From assembly GCA_046233135.1 (NCBI GenBank), contig JBJXHN010000003.1:806001-870000 (forward strand): a stretch of DNA of 64,000 nt, written 5' to 3'. Below, piece after piece: positions 45,229 to 54,884 of the stretch. Positions within the stretch are counted from its first letter, which is position 1. Each line of letters opens with the position of its first letter. The translations under genes and the position numbers were made by a program. The DNA is from JBJXHN01 sp046233135. GTDB lineage: Bacteria > Pseudomonadota > Alphaproteobacteria > Rhodospirillales > Rhodospirillaceae. The notes beneath the pieces were generated by a model. It saw only the letters and a program-made list of their open reading frames with translations. It was not told where the DNA came from and searched no databases.

Positions 45229-46959
45229 TCAAGACACGGGAGTGACCGCCCGGACCCCTTCCAGCGGTACCTCGGCGATGGCCCCGCTGCGCCAGCGGTC
45301 ACGGATCACTGCGGTGCGCTTTTTGCCGCTGGAAGTCTTCTCCACCGTCCCGCGCGGCACCAGAGTGATGTGCGACGGGGCGAAGCCGAACTCCTCCAGG
45401 ACCCGACGGCGCAGGGCGGCCACCCGTGCCGCACGTTCCGCCCGCGACAAGCCGGGCAGGGCTTCAATCAGCAGCACCTGCCGCGCCAGCCCTTCTTCTT
45501 CCACCCCGAACAGCACGGCACGGCCGGGGCCGACGAAGGTCAGGCTTTCCACCGCCAGTTCCACGTCGGTGGGGATGACGGTGCGGCCGGCCACCTTCAT
45601 CATCTCGTCGGCTCGGGAGACGAAATACAGCTCGCCCCCGTACAGGAACCCCAGGTCCCCGGTGCGCAGCCAGCCCGTGCCCAGCACCCGGGCCGTGGCC
45701 TCCGCATCGTCCAGATAGCCGGGAGTCAGGCAGGGGCCGGACAGGGTGATCTCGCCCAGACACAAGTCCCCCAGCACCTGTCCCATACCATCGCGAATGG
45801 CGATAGTGCAGCCCTCGTTCGGCACCCCGACCGACACCAGCTCCAGCACATCCGCGCTGTCTTCATGGGCCGGCGTCCCGGCCGCAGCCACGGGCAAGGG
45901 AACCAGGCGGCCGTCCACGCCGCGGCGCACGGTCAGTCGGCGGATGGTGCCGCCACGGGTGTGGGTGCATCCCAGGGCGTATTCCGCCATGCCATAGCCG
46001 GCGCGGGTGTTGTGCGGCGCCAGCCCCAGGGGACCCAGCACCTCTGCCACCCGGTCGACCACCCGCGGGCTAATCTTCTCGGCCGCGATGTACAACACCA
46101 GGGACGACAGGTCGCAGGTGGCGTGCTCCAGCCGGCGCAGCCCGCGCAGGGTGGCCGCCAGCACCGAGTTGGTGGAAAAGGTCACATCCACCCGCCGCGC
46201 CGCCATCAGGGAAAACCAGCGGGCCGGGTTGCGCATGTAAAAGGCCGGCGGGGCCAGCATCGCCGCAGCCCCCGCATGCAGCGGCAGCAGCAGGCCGATG
46301 AACAGACCCATGTCATGGTAGACCGGCAGCCAGGATGCCGCAGAGCGCGGCCCTTCTCCCTTTCCTCCTCCCGCCCCCACCCCTGCCGCGGCATAGTTGT
46401 CGGCAAGCTGGCGGACCTGGGTAGCCACCATGCGCCAGGTGACCATCACCCCCTTGGGCTGCCCGGTGCTGCCCGATGTGAACTGGACCAGGGCCAGGGA
46501 CTCCGCGTCCGGCCCGGCGCCCACGGGCGGCGGCGGTGATGTGGTCCAGGCCTCCAAATCACCGGGGGTAACGGTGCGCAGGCCCTCAGGCACCGGCGGC
46601 GGCTGGGTCTCGCCATGAACCAGCAGGGCGGCCTTGCCGATGCGGTTGATCATGTCCAGGTAGCCCGCCAGCCACACCGGCCGGCCGGACGCCGGACGCA
46701 GGGGGATCGGCACCGCTCCCAGCCGCCACAGGGCCAGCAGCAGGCACACGGCGCCGGAGCCGTTCTCCAGCATCGTGACCACGCGGTCCCCCTGGCCCAC
46801 CCCGTGCTCCGCCAGCCCCGCCGCCATCCGCGCGGCGCGGGCGTGCAGGGCCGACAGGGGCAGGGTCAGGTCCTCGGCCGGGAAGAACCAGGACGGATCG
46901 TCCCCATTTCCGGACTCCGCAGCCAGGGGAAAGGGAACGAACGCGACGTTGGAAGCCAT
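45229..46959 (-). CDS. Fatty acyl-AMP ligase-like (FAAL-type) AMP-binding enzyme
   Basis: A 576-residue adenylate-forming enzyme. The P-loop is TSGSTGQPKG at residues 161-170, WLPVYHDMGL at 210-219 is the motif characteristic of FAALs, and the C-terminal catalytic lysine is in KTSSGKKR (about 541-548). FAALs activate fatty acids as acyl-AMP and load them on an acyl carrier protein rather than CoA. Two genes upstream is an ACP and between them a ketoacyl synthase, so this trio can load and extend or transfer an acyl chain. It starts 19 bases after the KS stop with GGAG upstream. It may be a plain acyl-CoA/ACP synthetase; motif evidence favours FAAL. Confidence 0.75.
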   Translation of the reverse strand: MASNVAFVPFPLAAESGNGDDPSWFFPAEDLTLPLSALHARAARMAAGLAEHGVGQGDRVVTMLENGSGAVCLLLALWRLGAVPIPLRPASGRPVWLAGYLDMINRIGKAALLVHGETQPPPVPEGLRTVTPGDLEAWTTSPPPPVGAGPDAESLALVQFTSGSTGQPKGVMVTWRMVATQVRQLADNYAAAGVGAGGGKGEGPRSAASWLPVYHDMGLFIGLLLPLHAGAAAMLAPPAFYMRNPARWFSLMAARRVDVTFSTNSVLAATLRGLRRLEHATCDLSSLVLYIAAEKISPRVVDRVAEVLGPLGLAPHNTRAGYGMAEYALGCTHTRGGTIRRLTVRRGVDGRLVPLPVAAAGTPAHEDSADVLELVSVGVPNEGCTIAIRDGMGQVLGDLCLGEITLSGPCLTPGYLDDAEATARVLGTGWLRTGDLGFLYGGELYFVSRADEMMKVAGRTVIPTDVELAVESLTFVGPGRAVLFGVEEEGLARQVLLIEALPGLSRAERAARVAALRRRVLEEFGFAPSHITLVPRGTVEKTSSGKKRTAVIRDRWRSGAIAEVPLEGVRAVTPVS

Positions 46960-46977
46960 CGGACGCTCCTGCCCCGG

Positions 46978-48213
46978 TCACATGCGACGCACCGCCACCG
47001 CGGCATTGACACCCCCGAACGCGAAGGACTGGGAAATGGCGGCATCGAAGCGATGGGCGCGGGCTTCGTTGGGCACGCAGTCGATATCGCATTCCGGGTC
47101 CGCTCCCAGCCAGTTCACCGTGGGCGGCACCACGCCGTGGCGCATGCCCTGAAGGGTGGCGATCAGCTCCAGCGCCCCCGCCGCGCCAAAGGTATGGCCG
47201 ATCTGGGACTTGGTGGAACTCATCATGACGGACCGCGCATGGTCACCGAACACTGCATGGACCACCCCCGTCTCCACCACATCGTTGAGCTGGGTACCGG
47301 TGCCATGGGCGTTGATATAACCGATGTCCTCCACCGTCAGGCTGGCGTCGGCCAGAGCCTCGCGCACCGCCCGGGCCGGGCCGCGCTCGGTGGGCTGGAC
47401 CGCGTCGCGGGCATCGCTGGACATGCCGAAGCCGGCAACCTCGCCCAGGATTTGGGCGCCGCGGCGCTCCGCCTCCTCCAGGCTTTCCAGCACCAGGATC
47501 CCCGCCCCTTCCCCCAGGGCAAGGCCGCTGCGCCCCTGGGAAAACGGCCGGCAGGTGTCCGATGCCACGGTGCGTGCGGCATCGAAAGAGCGCATCACCG
47601 CATAGATCACGTTGGCTTCCGTGCCACCGGTCACCGCCCGCTTCACATAGCCATGGCGCACCATCATGGTGGCCTGGGCGATGGCATGGCTGCCCGACGC
47701 GCAGCCGGTGGCGACGATGAAGGACGGCCCCAGCATCTGGTATTCCACCGCGATCATGCCCGCCGCCGCCTGGTGGTTGGTGCGCGGCACCGTGGTGGGA
47801 TGGGCGCGCGGCCGCTTCTTTCCGAACAGGTGGATCGCCGCTTCCTGACGCGACAGCTCGCCGCCGCCGCCGCACCCCAGGATCACCGCATCGTCGGTCA
47901 AGTCCTCCCCGCCCAGGCCGGCCGAGGCGATGGCCTCGCGCGCCGCCAGGATGGAGAACTGGACGAACGGCTCCCACACCAGCAACTGGCTGTCGGTGAA
48001 ATGGGCGCGCGGTTCATAGCCGGCGATGGTGGCCGCCGGGCGCGTCACTTCCAGCGTTTCGTATGTGCGGGTGGTCGGCTGGATCGCGGTGCGTCCCGCC
48101 GTCACCCCGTCCCACAACAACGGCAGGCCGACCCCGAACCCGCTGACCGCCCCCATGCCGGTGACCACCACGCGGTGCGCGCCGTCCTGACGGCGCCGCG
48201 CCATGGCGGTCAT
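46978..48213 (-). CDS. 3-oxoacyl-ACP synthase (KAS II/FabF-like)
   Basis: A 411-residue condensing enzyme with the Cys-His-His triad: Cys171 in FIVATGCASGSH, His303 in NAHGTGTQLND and His340 in KSQIGHTFGAAG. It is close in size to FabF but stands outside any fab operon. It would elongate an acyl chain on the adjacent ACP by decarboxylative condensation, or act as an acyl transferase. The ATG overlaps the ACP stop as ATGA, so KS and ACP are produced together. The upstream in-frame extension belongs to the ACP gene in another frame. Confidence 0.85.
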   Translation of the reverse strand: MTAMARRRQDGAHRVVVTGMGAVSGFGVGLPLLWDGVTAGRTAIQPTTRTYETLEVTRPAATIAGYEPRAHFTDSQLLVWEPFVQFSILAAREAIASAGLGGEDLTDDAVILGCGGGGELSRQEAAIHLFGKKRPRAHPTTVPRTNHQAAAGMIAVEYQMLGPSFIVATGCASGSHAIAQATMMVRHGYVKRAVTGGTEANVIYAVMRSFDAARTVASDTCRPFSQGRSGLALGEGAGILVLESLEEAERRGAQILGEVAGFGMSSDARDAVQPTERGPARAVREALADASLTVEDIGYINAHGTGTQLNDVVETGVVHAVFGDHARSVMMSSTKSQIGHTFGAAGALELIATLQGMRHGVVPPTVNWLGADPECDIDCVPNEARAHRFDAAISQSFAFGGVNAAVAVRRM

Positions 48214-48491
48214 GCGTCCTCCTTCTCGGCAGTCAGCCTCATCACCAGATCCAGGAGTTCCTCGCCGGTCTCGAACACGTCCAGGCCGGCGTCGACGATG
48301 ACAATCTCGTACATCTCCTCGATCTCGAACACGATGGTGATCATCTCGATGGACGATAGCCCCATGTCCTCGAACACAATATCCCGCGACGGTGGTGCGT
48401 CGGCCAGCGACGGCACCACCTTGACGATGCAAGTCTGGATTTCGGCCCAGACCTTATCAGGACTGCGGGACACCATAGCGGTGTGATTCAT
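48210..48491 (-). CDS. Acyl carrier protein
   Basis: A 93-residue, acidic acyl carrier protein. The phosphopantetheine attachment motif is DMGLSSIEM with Ser47, followed by the usual helix (ITIVFEIEEMYEIVI). It starts with GAGGAG about nine bases upstream; the second Met (residue 6) is an alternative start. It lies 35 bases after the 1773-residue gene and overlaps the KS gene. It would carry the acyl group from the FAAL-like ligase, so the three small genes make a self-contained acyl module at the end of the giant-gene operon. Confidence 0.85.
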   Translation of the reverse strand: MNHTAMVSRSPDKVWAEIQTCIVKVVPSLADAPPSRDIVFEDMGLSSIEMITIVFEIEEMYEIVIVDAGLDVFETGEELLDLVMRLTAEKEDA

Positions 48492-48526
48492 ATCGCGAAC
48501 GCTCCTCTACCCCAGCGCGGCGGGCC

Positions 48527-51500
48527 TCATCCCTCTATGTCGGAGTGTATCACGAGATCATATTCGCTGGTGACGGGATTTTGACCATTTGAGGTGACCG
48601 TAAGCACCAGAGTGGTATCACCATCCGGCGCGGTAATGGTGGTGGCGCCGGTCTGCTTGGCCGTATCCAGCGGCACCTGGGTGGGTGTGCCGCGCAGCGA
48701 CGTGGCCAGGGTGGCGGTCTCGGCGTTGAGCGTCTCGTAAGTCACCGTGACGGTCTCGCCGGGCTTAGCCGGGCTGGGGCTGACGTCCATGAGCTGCACC
48801 TGAAGGTGGGTGCCCGGACCCAGGTAGGCTTTCAGCGGGCCGGACCCCGCATGGGGACCATAGGCGGTCAGCACCTGATCCCCGCCCTGGGAGGAAACGG
48901 AGGGCGAGCCCGGCGCCGGGTTGACGACGCTGGACGTGACCTGGGTCTTGCTGGCGTCGGTGTAGCGGAACCAGCGGATGCGCACCGGGTTCAAGGTCAC
49001 AGTCACGGTCGGGCTGACCGGACCGTTGTAGCCCATGGCCTGCAGCGTGAAGGTCACGGACGACTGGTTGCCAGACAGGTAATCCCCCGGCGTCACCTGA
49101 CGCGACGAATTCAAATCCACCGGCACCGGACCATAGGGCGGCGCCAGACGCAGCGGCGCAATGGCATAGGTGCTGGTCCAGGACAGGGTAATGGGCGTGT
49201 CGGTGTCGATGGGTCCTGTATCAGAGGCGCTGAGACTGGCCTGGACCGACCCCACGTAGGCCACCGCCAGTGTCTGTTTGAACTGCCGGTCATCGGTATA
49301 GAGCTGCAGGGTATAGGTGGTTGACGGCGCCTGAACCGGGATGGCCACGCTGTCGGTGAACTTGCCCTTGCCGGTCACGCTGCGGCGGATGTTGCCGGGG
49401 TTGATCAGCACATAGGACCCGCCTTCCACCGTCCAGTTCAGGGTGGTGGTGTCGCCCTGGGTCACCGTGATCGGGCTGGCGTAGAACTGGTCGATGTTCA
49501 GGGGGGCCGCGGTCTTTGTGATCGTCACCGCGGTTGACCCGCCGCTGAAGTCCTCGGTGATCGCAAAGGCCGCAGTGCCTACCTTGTCGCTGACCTGGAG
49601 GTTCTGGATATAGATGGCCAGGCTTTTCAGCGGATCCAGGGCGGGACCCACCAGCTTCAGATACGGCGGGTTGCTGTTGGGATAGGACGTTGCCAGCCAG
49701 GTGTTGTCACTGGGCGTGTAGGACACGCCCCCCAGGGTATTGGTGATGTCATTGGCATCGTTGCCCACCGGCAGGCTGACGTAGATGGTCTGGGTGCCGC
49801 TGCCACCACTGGTCTGCGGGCTGGGATTGGTGATGATCAGGGTCGGAGCCGCGGTGGCCCCGATGATCAGAGTGTCGGGCTGGAACTGGTATTTATAGGT
49901 GGTGGGGGTGATGGCCTCTGCCGCGGCCTTCGGTGCGATGGTGGTCATGGAACGAGGCCTTTCAGTGAACTCCATGGAAGCAATCGGGGAGCCGGATTCG
50001 GGGGCACCCCCCTGGACGCTGGCCGCCGACGTGCCGCTGGCAGGCGGTTTCGGGACAAGGCCCAGCCAGCCTTCCCGCAGATCGGGCGGGTTGGCGGGCA
50101 GCAGGGCCTGGGGCTGGTTGTTGGGATTGAGGTTGCCGACGTTCTCCCACATCGACACGCCGGTGCGCGCGATCCACGACCACGTACCGGACACGTCGGC
50201 GGGCAGCGGCATCTGGACCCGGCGCGGATCCACCAGGATGGGACCCATGCGGAAGGTGGCCAGAAGCGTTTCCATGCCGGCCACGGATCCCTGGGGCAGA
50301 GGCATGATGACCACCGGCACGATGCCCGAAACGACGGGCACCACCCCCTGCGGGTCCATCAGCACCGTCAGCTTGTGACCAGGGCCGTCGGCTAGCAGGG
50401 TCACCGAAGGATCGACGGCCACGTACCCCGATCCTCCGCCCGTCCCGGCAGACGCCGCCTGTGCGGCCGGTGCGGAGGCTGCGGACCGCATCCTGGTCAA
50501 CGCGCGGGAAACGTTGATCCTGGGCCGGCCGGCCGGTGCCGACACCGCCCGGCGCATGGTCGCCATGGACGGCGTATACCCGCGCAGCGGATTGAGCACC
50601 GAATAATCGTCGTTCAGGAAGTAGCCGAGCGCGCCGTTGCCCTCATAATCCATGTCGCCGACATAGGTGGTGAAGGGCACCTGGGTGATGCCGCCATCGT
50701 TGTTCTTGCCGGTCTGAGCCCAGCTCTGATCCACCGCCGGATTACCGTTCAGCAGCAGCGACAGGTCGGCCCGGACCACCGCGACGGGCTTGCCGATCAG
50801 CACTTCCAGGTTGGATCCCGGCGGCAACTGCTGGGCGCTTTTCCACAGGGTGGTGTCGATCACGTCCAGCAGGTCTGTCAGCGCCTGATCGCCGGAAACG
50901 AGCGCCTGGGCCAGCAGACCGTCGATAAAGCCTTTGAGGTGCACGTTGTCGATGGCTGGCGGCTGGCCCAGAGGCACGTTGTGGCCCGGCGCCGGATCCC
51001 AGCGCAGGCTGTTCCCCAGATCGGTTTCCACCGGCAGCACCTCGCCCAACGGTGTGCCGTCGGTGGCGAAGACCTGCAGGCTGTGGTCCAGGTGGTTGGG
51101 CAGCACCCAGCCGCAGACCGGATTAGTCAGGCTGGACGAGTTGGTCAGGATGCTGTCGTCATTCGCATCCAGCAGATTGAACTGAACGCGCATGGACTGC
51201 TGGACCGCCGGAGCGACCTGGACATAGCGGCTGAAGTCCTGGTTATCCTTGTCCGGCGTGGTGACGCTGGTGGAGCGGATCGGTAGAACATCCTGCCCGG
51301 GATTGGTGGTGCGCAGAATCTGGCCGAAGGCATCAACCACCCACAGCCGCGTGATGGTCAGGTGACCGCCGCGCAAGGGGTAGAAATAGGGCGGGTTGTT
51401 CGGCTGCGGCACCACGGACGGCGCCTGACGCAGCCAAGCTTCGATCTCCGGATCGCTGTTGGTGAGCTGGGTGATCATCTCCTCCAGCATCAGCATCGTC

Positions 51501-53848
51501 GGACCAAAGCCGTTCATGGCTTCGGTGATGATGTCGTACTTGGCGATATCCGCAGCCGCTTCCTTCAGCAGCTTCACCTGATAGTCCGGCAATTGCTCCA
51601 GGTTGGGGTTGTCGTTGACGAAGGACGACAGCTTAGCCGCCAGACCCGCTGCGATCTGCGTGCCCAGCACTGACCGGCCAGAGAACGTCTCGGACGGGTT
51701 GCCGATGGTCGTGCCGGTCCAGGAAAACTCGAAGCCATCCAGGTGCCACTGGTCCATCATCTTCGCCGCCGTGGCGGCGGTGGGCACCCATTCCACCTCC
51801 CAGTCGATGAACAGGGGCGTCCAGGCCGGGGTCCAGTCCAGCACGGACCGCTTCATGGGCACCACACCGATGAAACCAACCGCCTCGCCGGCCGTCTGTT
51901 CGTCATAGGTGGTGCTGGAATCCGCCGTCCAGGGCGCCGTCTGCTGCACCTGGATGTTTGCGGCCAGGGTATCAAGCTGGGCCGCCGTGGGCGTGATGCC
52001 AGCCTTCTGATAGGCGATGGACGCCAGCAGCCGGGCGTTGGCGGTGTCGAACAGCACCGTCTCCACCAGATAATCCCGCAGCTCCTTGGGCAGGCCTGAA
52101 TTGTAGGCCGGCAGCGTCGGAATGCTGGTCACCAGATCTTCGGTGGTGATGGTCTGGATGGAGTTGTCGGCCGGTACCACCACGGTCAGGGCCGACACGG
52201 TCTGGCCGGTGAAGCGGCAGAACAGCGCCTCGGAGTCGGTTCCGTCCTCGCCCACCGGCAGCATGCGGGTATCGGTCTGCCCGCCCGCCACCATCACCGT
52301 GACAGAAGACGGTGCGGTGAATCGCTGCGCACCATTGGCGGTCAGTACGTACTTGTTGCCCAGCAGGCCGAGCAGCGCGGTCTTGGCATTGTCCACCGCC
52401 GTCTGCTGGGTCGCCTTGTCGGCGCTGAGCTGGGACAGGATATTCTTGGTCGCCGTGATGGCCGCGTCAACCGACCCCTTGTCCGACGAGAACGGGCTGA
52501 GCTGCTTCTGTTTCCAGCACAGGGCAAACAGCTCGGCAACATTGGAATCGATCCGCCGGGTGGTGGAATCCAGGGTCGCCTGAGCCTCGTTCAGGGTGGT
52601 CAGGGCGCTGGTCTGATCGGGCGACAGCTTGACCATCTGCAGGGTCTCGCCCCGATCGGCGTCGCTGTTGTCCGGCTGGGCGACCACCCAGATGGTGCCG
52701 CCTTCCAGCTTGGTGAAGCGGTTGTCCTGGCTGCGTGTTTCGAAGATGGACGGTTGCTGCAGGTAGTCATAGGCCAGATCCTGCTGCACGGCGAGGATCA
52801 GGTCTTCTACGTCCGGATTGTCCAGCACGGTGGCCATCCAGGCGGCGATGGCTTCCACACCGTTGCCGCCCACGGCCACAGAGACCGGGTTGCTGCCGCT
52901 CAGGATGGGCGCGCGGGGATAGTTGGCCGCGGGACCCTTCCAGTCGATGCCATAGACCATGCCGTGCACCAGGGACTGGCTGGCGTATTCCTTCTGGATG
53001 TCCAGCAGCGGCGGCCCGCCGGTGATGGGATTGACCTCGGACCAGGCGCTCCAGGCGGCCTGGGCATCGGCCAGTCCGTGGGACCCGCCCACCTCCAGCC
53101 CCAGGGTGCTCATGATGGTCTGCCACTGATCGGCCGTGGTAAACCCCTTGGGGTCCGCGTCGGTCACCCCCAGCAGAGGATCGAACGATGCCGGGTGGTA
53201 CCATCCGTTCATCGCATAGGCCACGCTGCCGGAATCCACGTCTTCCAGGCTATCGTAGAAGGACAGCACGTTCATCGTGTTGTCCGTGGTGGCGATCCAG
53301 CTAACGTCGCCCGGTCCCATGGACCGCAGGATCGGCGTGCCCGGACCGTCCGGGTTCTGCCAGCTCTCGATGGTGAAGGCCTGACCGATCCACTTGGTCA
53401 CCCCCACCTGGGTTGGGTCCGGATAGCTGTTGGTGCCCTGGGTCTGATCCCCCAGGAAGTCCCCTTGCAGCACCCAGATGGTGATCGTCGGCGCGGCTCC
53501 GGGCTTGGCCACCACGGACCGCGCGATCATCCACCGGTTGGGGATGGGCGGAAACTCGACCGTACCTTCGGGCATCTGCTGGCCGCTGCGGAAACAGGAC
53601 GGCAGCGTGGCCTGAAGATGGGCGCCCGTGCCCGGCGGTGCGCCGGGCGGCCGAAGCTGGAAAGGCTGCGGAGCCGGATCGGCGTAGTTGGGGACCTGCC
53701 GGTAATCCACATCCAGCGCCGCCCAGCTTCCCGTCTGGTTGGGCTGGCCGATCATCAGGCATTCCACGGCAACCGGAATGAACAACCGCGGCCCGGCCCA
53801 CAGCGGATCGGTGATGGTCTGGCCGGCGGGGGGCTGGGGATCGGTCAT
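48527..53848 (-). CDS. Uncharacterised 1773-residue protein with C-terminal Ig-like domains
   Basis: I do not recognise this protein. It has no signal peptide and no membrane segment. Residues about 30-60 read VAVECLMIGQPNQTGSWAAL, sharing NQTGSW with the 525-residue protein upstream. Next come HLQATLPSCFRSG and FPPIPNRWMIARSV, a pattern I recall from other large unnamed bacterial proteins. About residues 420-500 are helical and probably coiled coil (QATLDSTTRRIDSNVAELF and beyond). The last 350 residues hold three Ig-like repeats, for example ITVTQGDTTTLNWTVEGGSY and DTDTPITLSWTSTYAIAPLR. Its ATG overlaps the stop of the preceding gene as ATGA. A structural or surface-binding role is a guess. 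Confidence 0.75.
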   Translation of the reverse strand: MTDPQPPAGQTITDPLWAGPRLFIPVAVECLMIGQPNQTGSWAALDVDYRQVPNYADPAPQPFQLRPPGAPPGTGAHLQATLPSCFRSGQQMPEGTVEFPPIPNRWMIARSVVAKPGAAPTITIWVLQGDFLGDQTQGTNSYPDPTQVGVTKWIGQAFTIESWQNPDGPGTPILRSMGPGDVSWIATTDNTMNVLSFYDSLEDVDSGSVAYAMNGWYHPASFDPLLGVTDADPKGFTTADQWQTIMSTLGLEVGGSHGLADAQAAWSAWSEVNPITGGPPLLDIQKEYASQSLVHGMVYGIDWKGPAANYPRAPILSGSNPVSVAVGGNGVEAIAAWMATVLDNPDVEDLILAVQQDLAYDYLQQPSIFETRSQDNRFTKLEGGTIWVVAQPDNSDADRGETLQMVKLSPDQTSALTTLNEAQATLDSTTRRIDSNVAELFALCWKQKQLSPFSSDKGSVDAAITATKNILSQLSADKATQQTAVDNAKTALLGLLGNKYVLTANGAQRFTAPSSVTVMVAGGQTDTRMLPVGEDGTDSEALFCRFTGQTVSALTVVVPADNSIQTITTEDLVTSIPTLPAYNSGLPKELRDYLVETVLFDTANARLLASIAYQKAGITPTAAQLDTLAANIQVQQTAPWTADSSTTYDEQTAGEAVGFIGVVPMKRSVLDWTPAWTPLFIDWEVEWVPTAATAAKMMDQWHLDGFEFSWTGTTIGNPSETFSGRSVLGTQIAAGLAAKLSSFVNDNPNLEQLPDYQVKLLKEAAADIAKYDIITEAMNGFGPTMLMLEEMITQLTNSDPEIEAWLRQAPSVVPQPNNPPYFYPLRGGHLTITRLWVVDAFGQILRTTNPGQDVLPIRSTSVTTPDKDNQDFSRYVQVAPAVQQSMRVQFNLLDANDDSILTNSSSLTNPVCGWVLPNHLDHSLQVFATDGTPLGEVLPVETDLGNSLRWDPAPGHNVPLGQPPAIDNVHLKGFIDGLLAQALVSGDQALTDLLDVIDTTLWKSAQQLPPGSNLEVLIGKPVAVVRADLSLLLNGNPAVDQSWAQTGKNNDGGITQVPFTTYVGDMDYEGNGALGYFLNDDYSVLNPLRGYTPSMATMRRAVSAPAGRPRINVSRALTRMRSAASAPAAQAASAGTGGGSGYVAVDPSVTLLADGPGHKLTVLMDPQGVVPVVSGIVPVVIMPLPQGSVAGMETLLATFRMGPILVDPRRVQMPLPADVSGTWSWIARTGVSMWENVGNLNPNNQPQALLPANPPDLREGWLGLVPKPPASGTSAASVQGGAPESGSPIASMEFTERPRSMTTIAPKAAAEAITPTTYKYQFQPDTLIIGATAAPTLIITNPSPQTSGGSGTQTIYVSLPVGNDANDITNTLGGVSYTPSDNTWLATSYPNSNPPYLKLVGPALDPLKSLAIYIQNLQVSDKVGTAAFAITEDFSGGSTAVTITKTAAPLNIDQFYASPITVTQGDTTTLNWTVEGGSYVLINPGNIRRSVTGKGKFTDSVAIPVQAPSTTYTLQLYTDDRQFKQTLAVAYVGSVQASLSASDTGPIDTDTPITLSWTSTYAIAPLRLAPPYGPVPVDLNSSRQVTPGDYLSGNQSSVTFTLQAMGYNGPVSPTVTVTLNPVRIRWFRYTDASKTQVTSSVVNPAPGSPSVSSQGGDQVLTAYGPHAGSGPLKAYLGPGTHLQVQLMDVSPSPAKPGETVTVTYETLNAETATLATSLRGTPTQVPLDTAKQTGATTITAPDGDTTLVLTVTSNGQNPVTSEYDLVIHSDIEG

Positions 53849-54879
53849 TGCGCGTCACTCCGCTCTGGCTGCACGCTCCATTGGAAGGATTGCAGGCCGG
53901 CGGCCCGCACCATCTGAACCGCGAACTCGGCCGAGGTGAATGTGTCTTGGGAATCCAAGGCTTTCAGGGACACCATCTTTTCTTTCAGCGACTGCGCGGA
54001 CTTGGCCACGTCCAGCACACCGGCCTTCGACGACCCGCCGCGCATGTACACCGCAGCCTCCACATCAGGGATCTGCTGCCCAGGTGGATACCCGCCATAG
54101 CCCAGGCCGCGCAGGAAGCTCATGTAGCCGCTGTCGAAGTCCGTGGTGGGGCGCACCCCGAAGTGCAGGCTTTCCGGCGGCTGGAGGATGTTGACCATGT
54201 GCGGGACACCGTCGAACATCGCGATCAGCACATCGTCGGAAAGCCGGTCCAGCCGCAGAAGGCGAAGCTGCCCGGTGCCGTCCTCGTTGGCATAGGCGGC
54301 TACCTCCAGGCCCGGCCAGCCGGACACCGCAGAAGAGCGCAGCAGCAGCCCGGTGATCGGGCCGGTGGTCTGGTCTGTCCCCGTGTCGTTGGCTGCCGGT
54401 TTGCCGCGCATGCGGGCGCGTACCTGGGCGGTGCCCAGCAGCGCCTGCTGAACGATGTCCTCGAAATGGGCCATCATGGTCAGGCTGTCGGCCGTGTTGG
54501 ACAAACCGATGCTGACCGCACCGTCGATCAGACTGTTCAGCCAGTTGAGGTCGATATAGAAGTAGCGGATCGACTCCCTGGGCAGCAGCCGTGGGTCGGC
54601 GATCACATATTCAAACGGCACGCCATACAGCAGGCAAGCCTGACACAGCCAGTCGATCACCGACTGGGGCACGGCCGGTGTCTCTGACGCCAGGACCGGT
54701 GTCGACGCAGCTTTTGCTGTGCCCGGAGTCGGACTTGGTGTCGTGTTGGGGGCCGTACCTGTCGTTTTGACCACGGCCGTCCGCCCCGAAGATACCGCGG
54801 CTTCCGCCAGGGTACCAAGGTAGGGATGGGCGAGCACTGAGGCGCGACGGGTGGCGCGGCGGCTGGCGGATCTGGTCAT
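53845..54879 (-). CDS. Uncharacterised 344-residue protein of the giant-gene block
   Basis: A basic N-terminus rich in Arg and Ser/Thr/Pro (residues 1-70) is followed by a folded domain with WLCQACLLYGVPFEYVIADP, RLLPRESIRYFYIDLNWLNS and LIDGAVSIGLS, then a beta-rich part with SSAVSGWPGLEVAAYANEDG, LRLLRLDRLSDDVLIAMFDG and LHFGVRP. I recall similar unnamed proteins but no function. I start at the ATG at 54879, eight bases after GGGGAG; a GTG at 54888 overlapping the upstream stop is possible. Its own stop overlaps the next gene as ATGA. No signal peptide or membrane segment is visible. Confidence 0.7.
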   Translation of the reverse strand: MTRSASRRATRRASVLAHPYLGTLAEAAVSSGRTAVVKTTGTAPNTTPSPTPGTAKAASTPVLASETPAVPQSVIDWLCQACLLYGVPFEYVIADPRLLPRESIRYFYIDLNWLNSLIDGAVSIGLSNTADSLTMMAHFEDIVQQALLGTAQVRARMRGKPAANDTGTDQTTGPITGLLLRSSAVSGWPGLEVAAYANEDGTGQLRLLRLDRLSDDVLIAMFDGVPHMVNILQPPESLHFGVRPTTDFDSGYMSFLRGLGYGGYPPGQQIPDVEAAVYMRGGSSKAGVLDVAKSAQSLKEKMVSLKALDSQDTFTSAEFAVQMVRAAGLQSFQWSVQPERSDAQ

Positions 54880-54884
54880 CGCTC

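Noticed and set aside
45229..48491. A polyketide or nonribosomal peptide cluster
   Set aside because: Only stand-alone FAAL-like, KS and ACP genes are present; no acyltransferase, ketoreductase, thioesterase or modular enzyme is seen.
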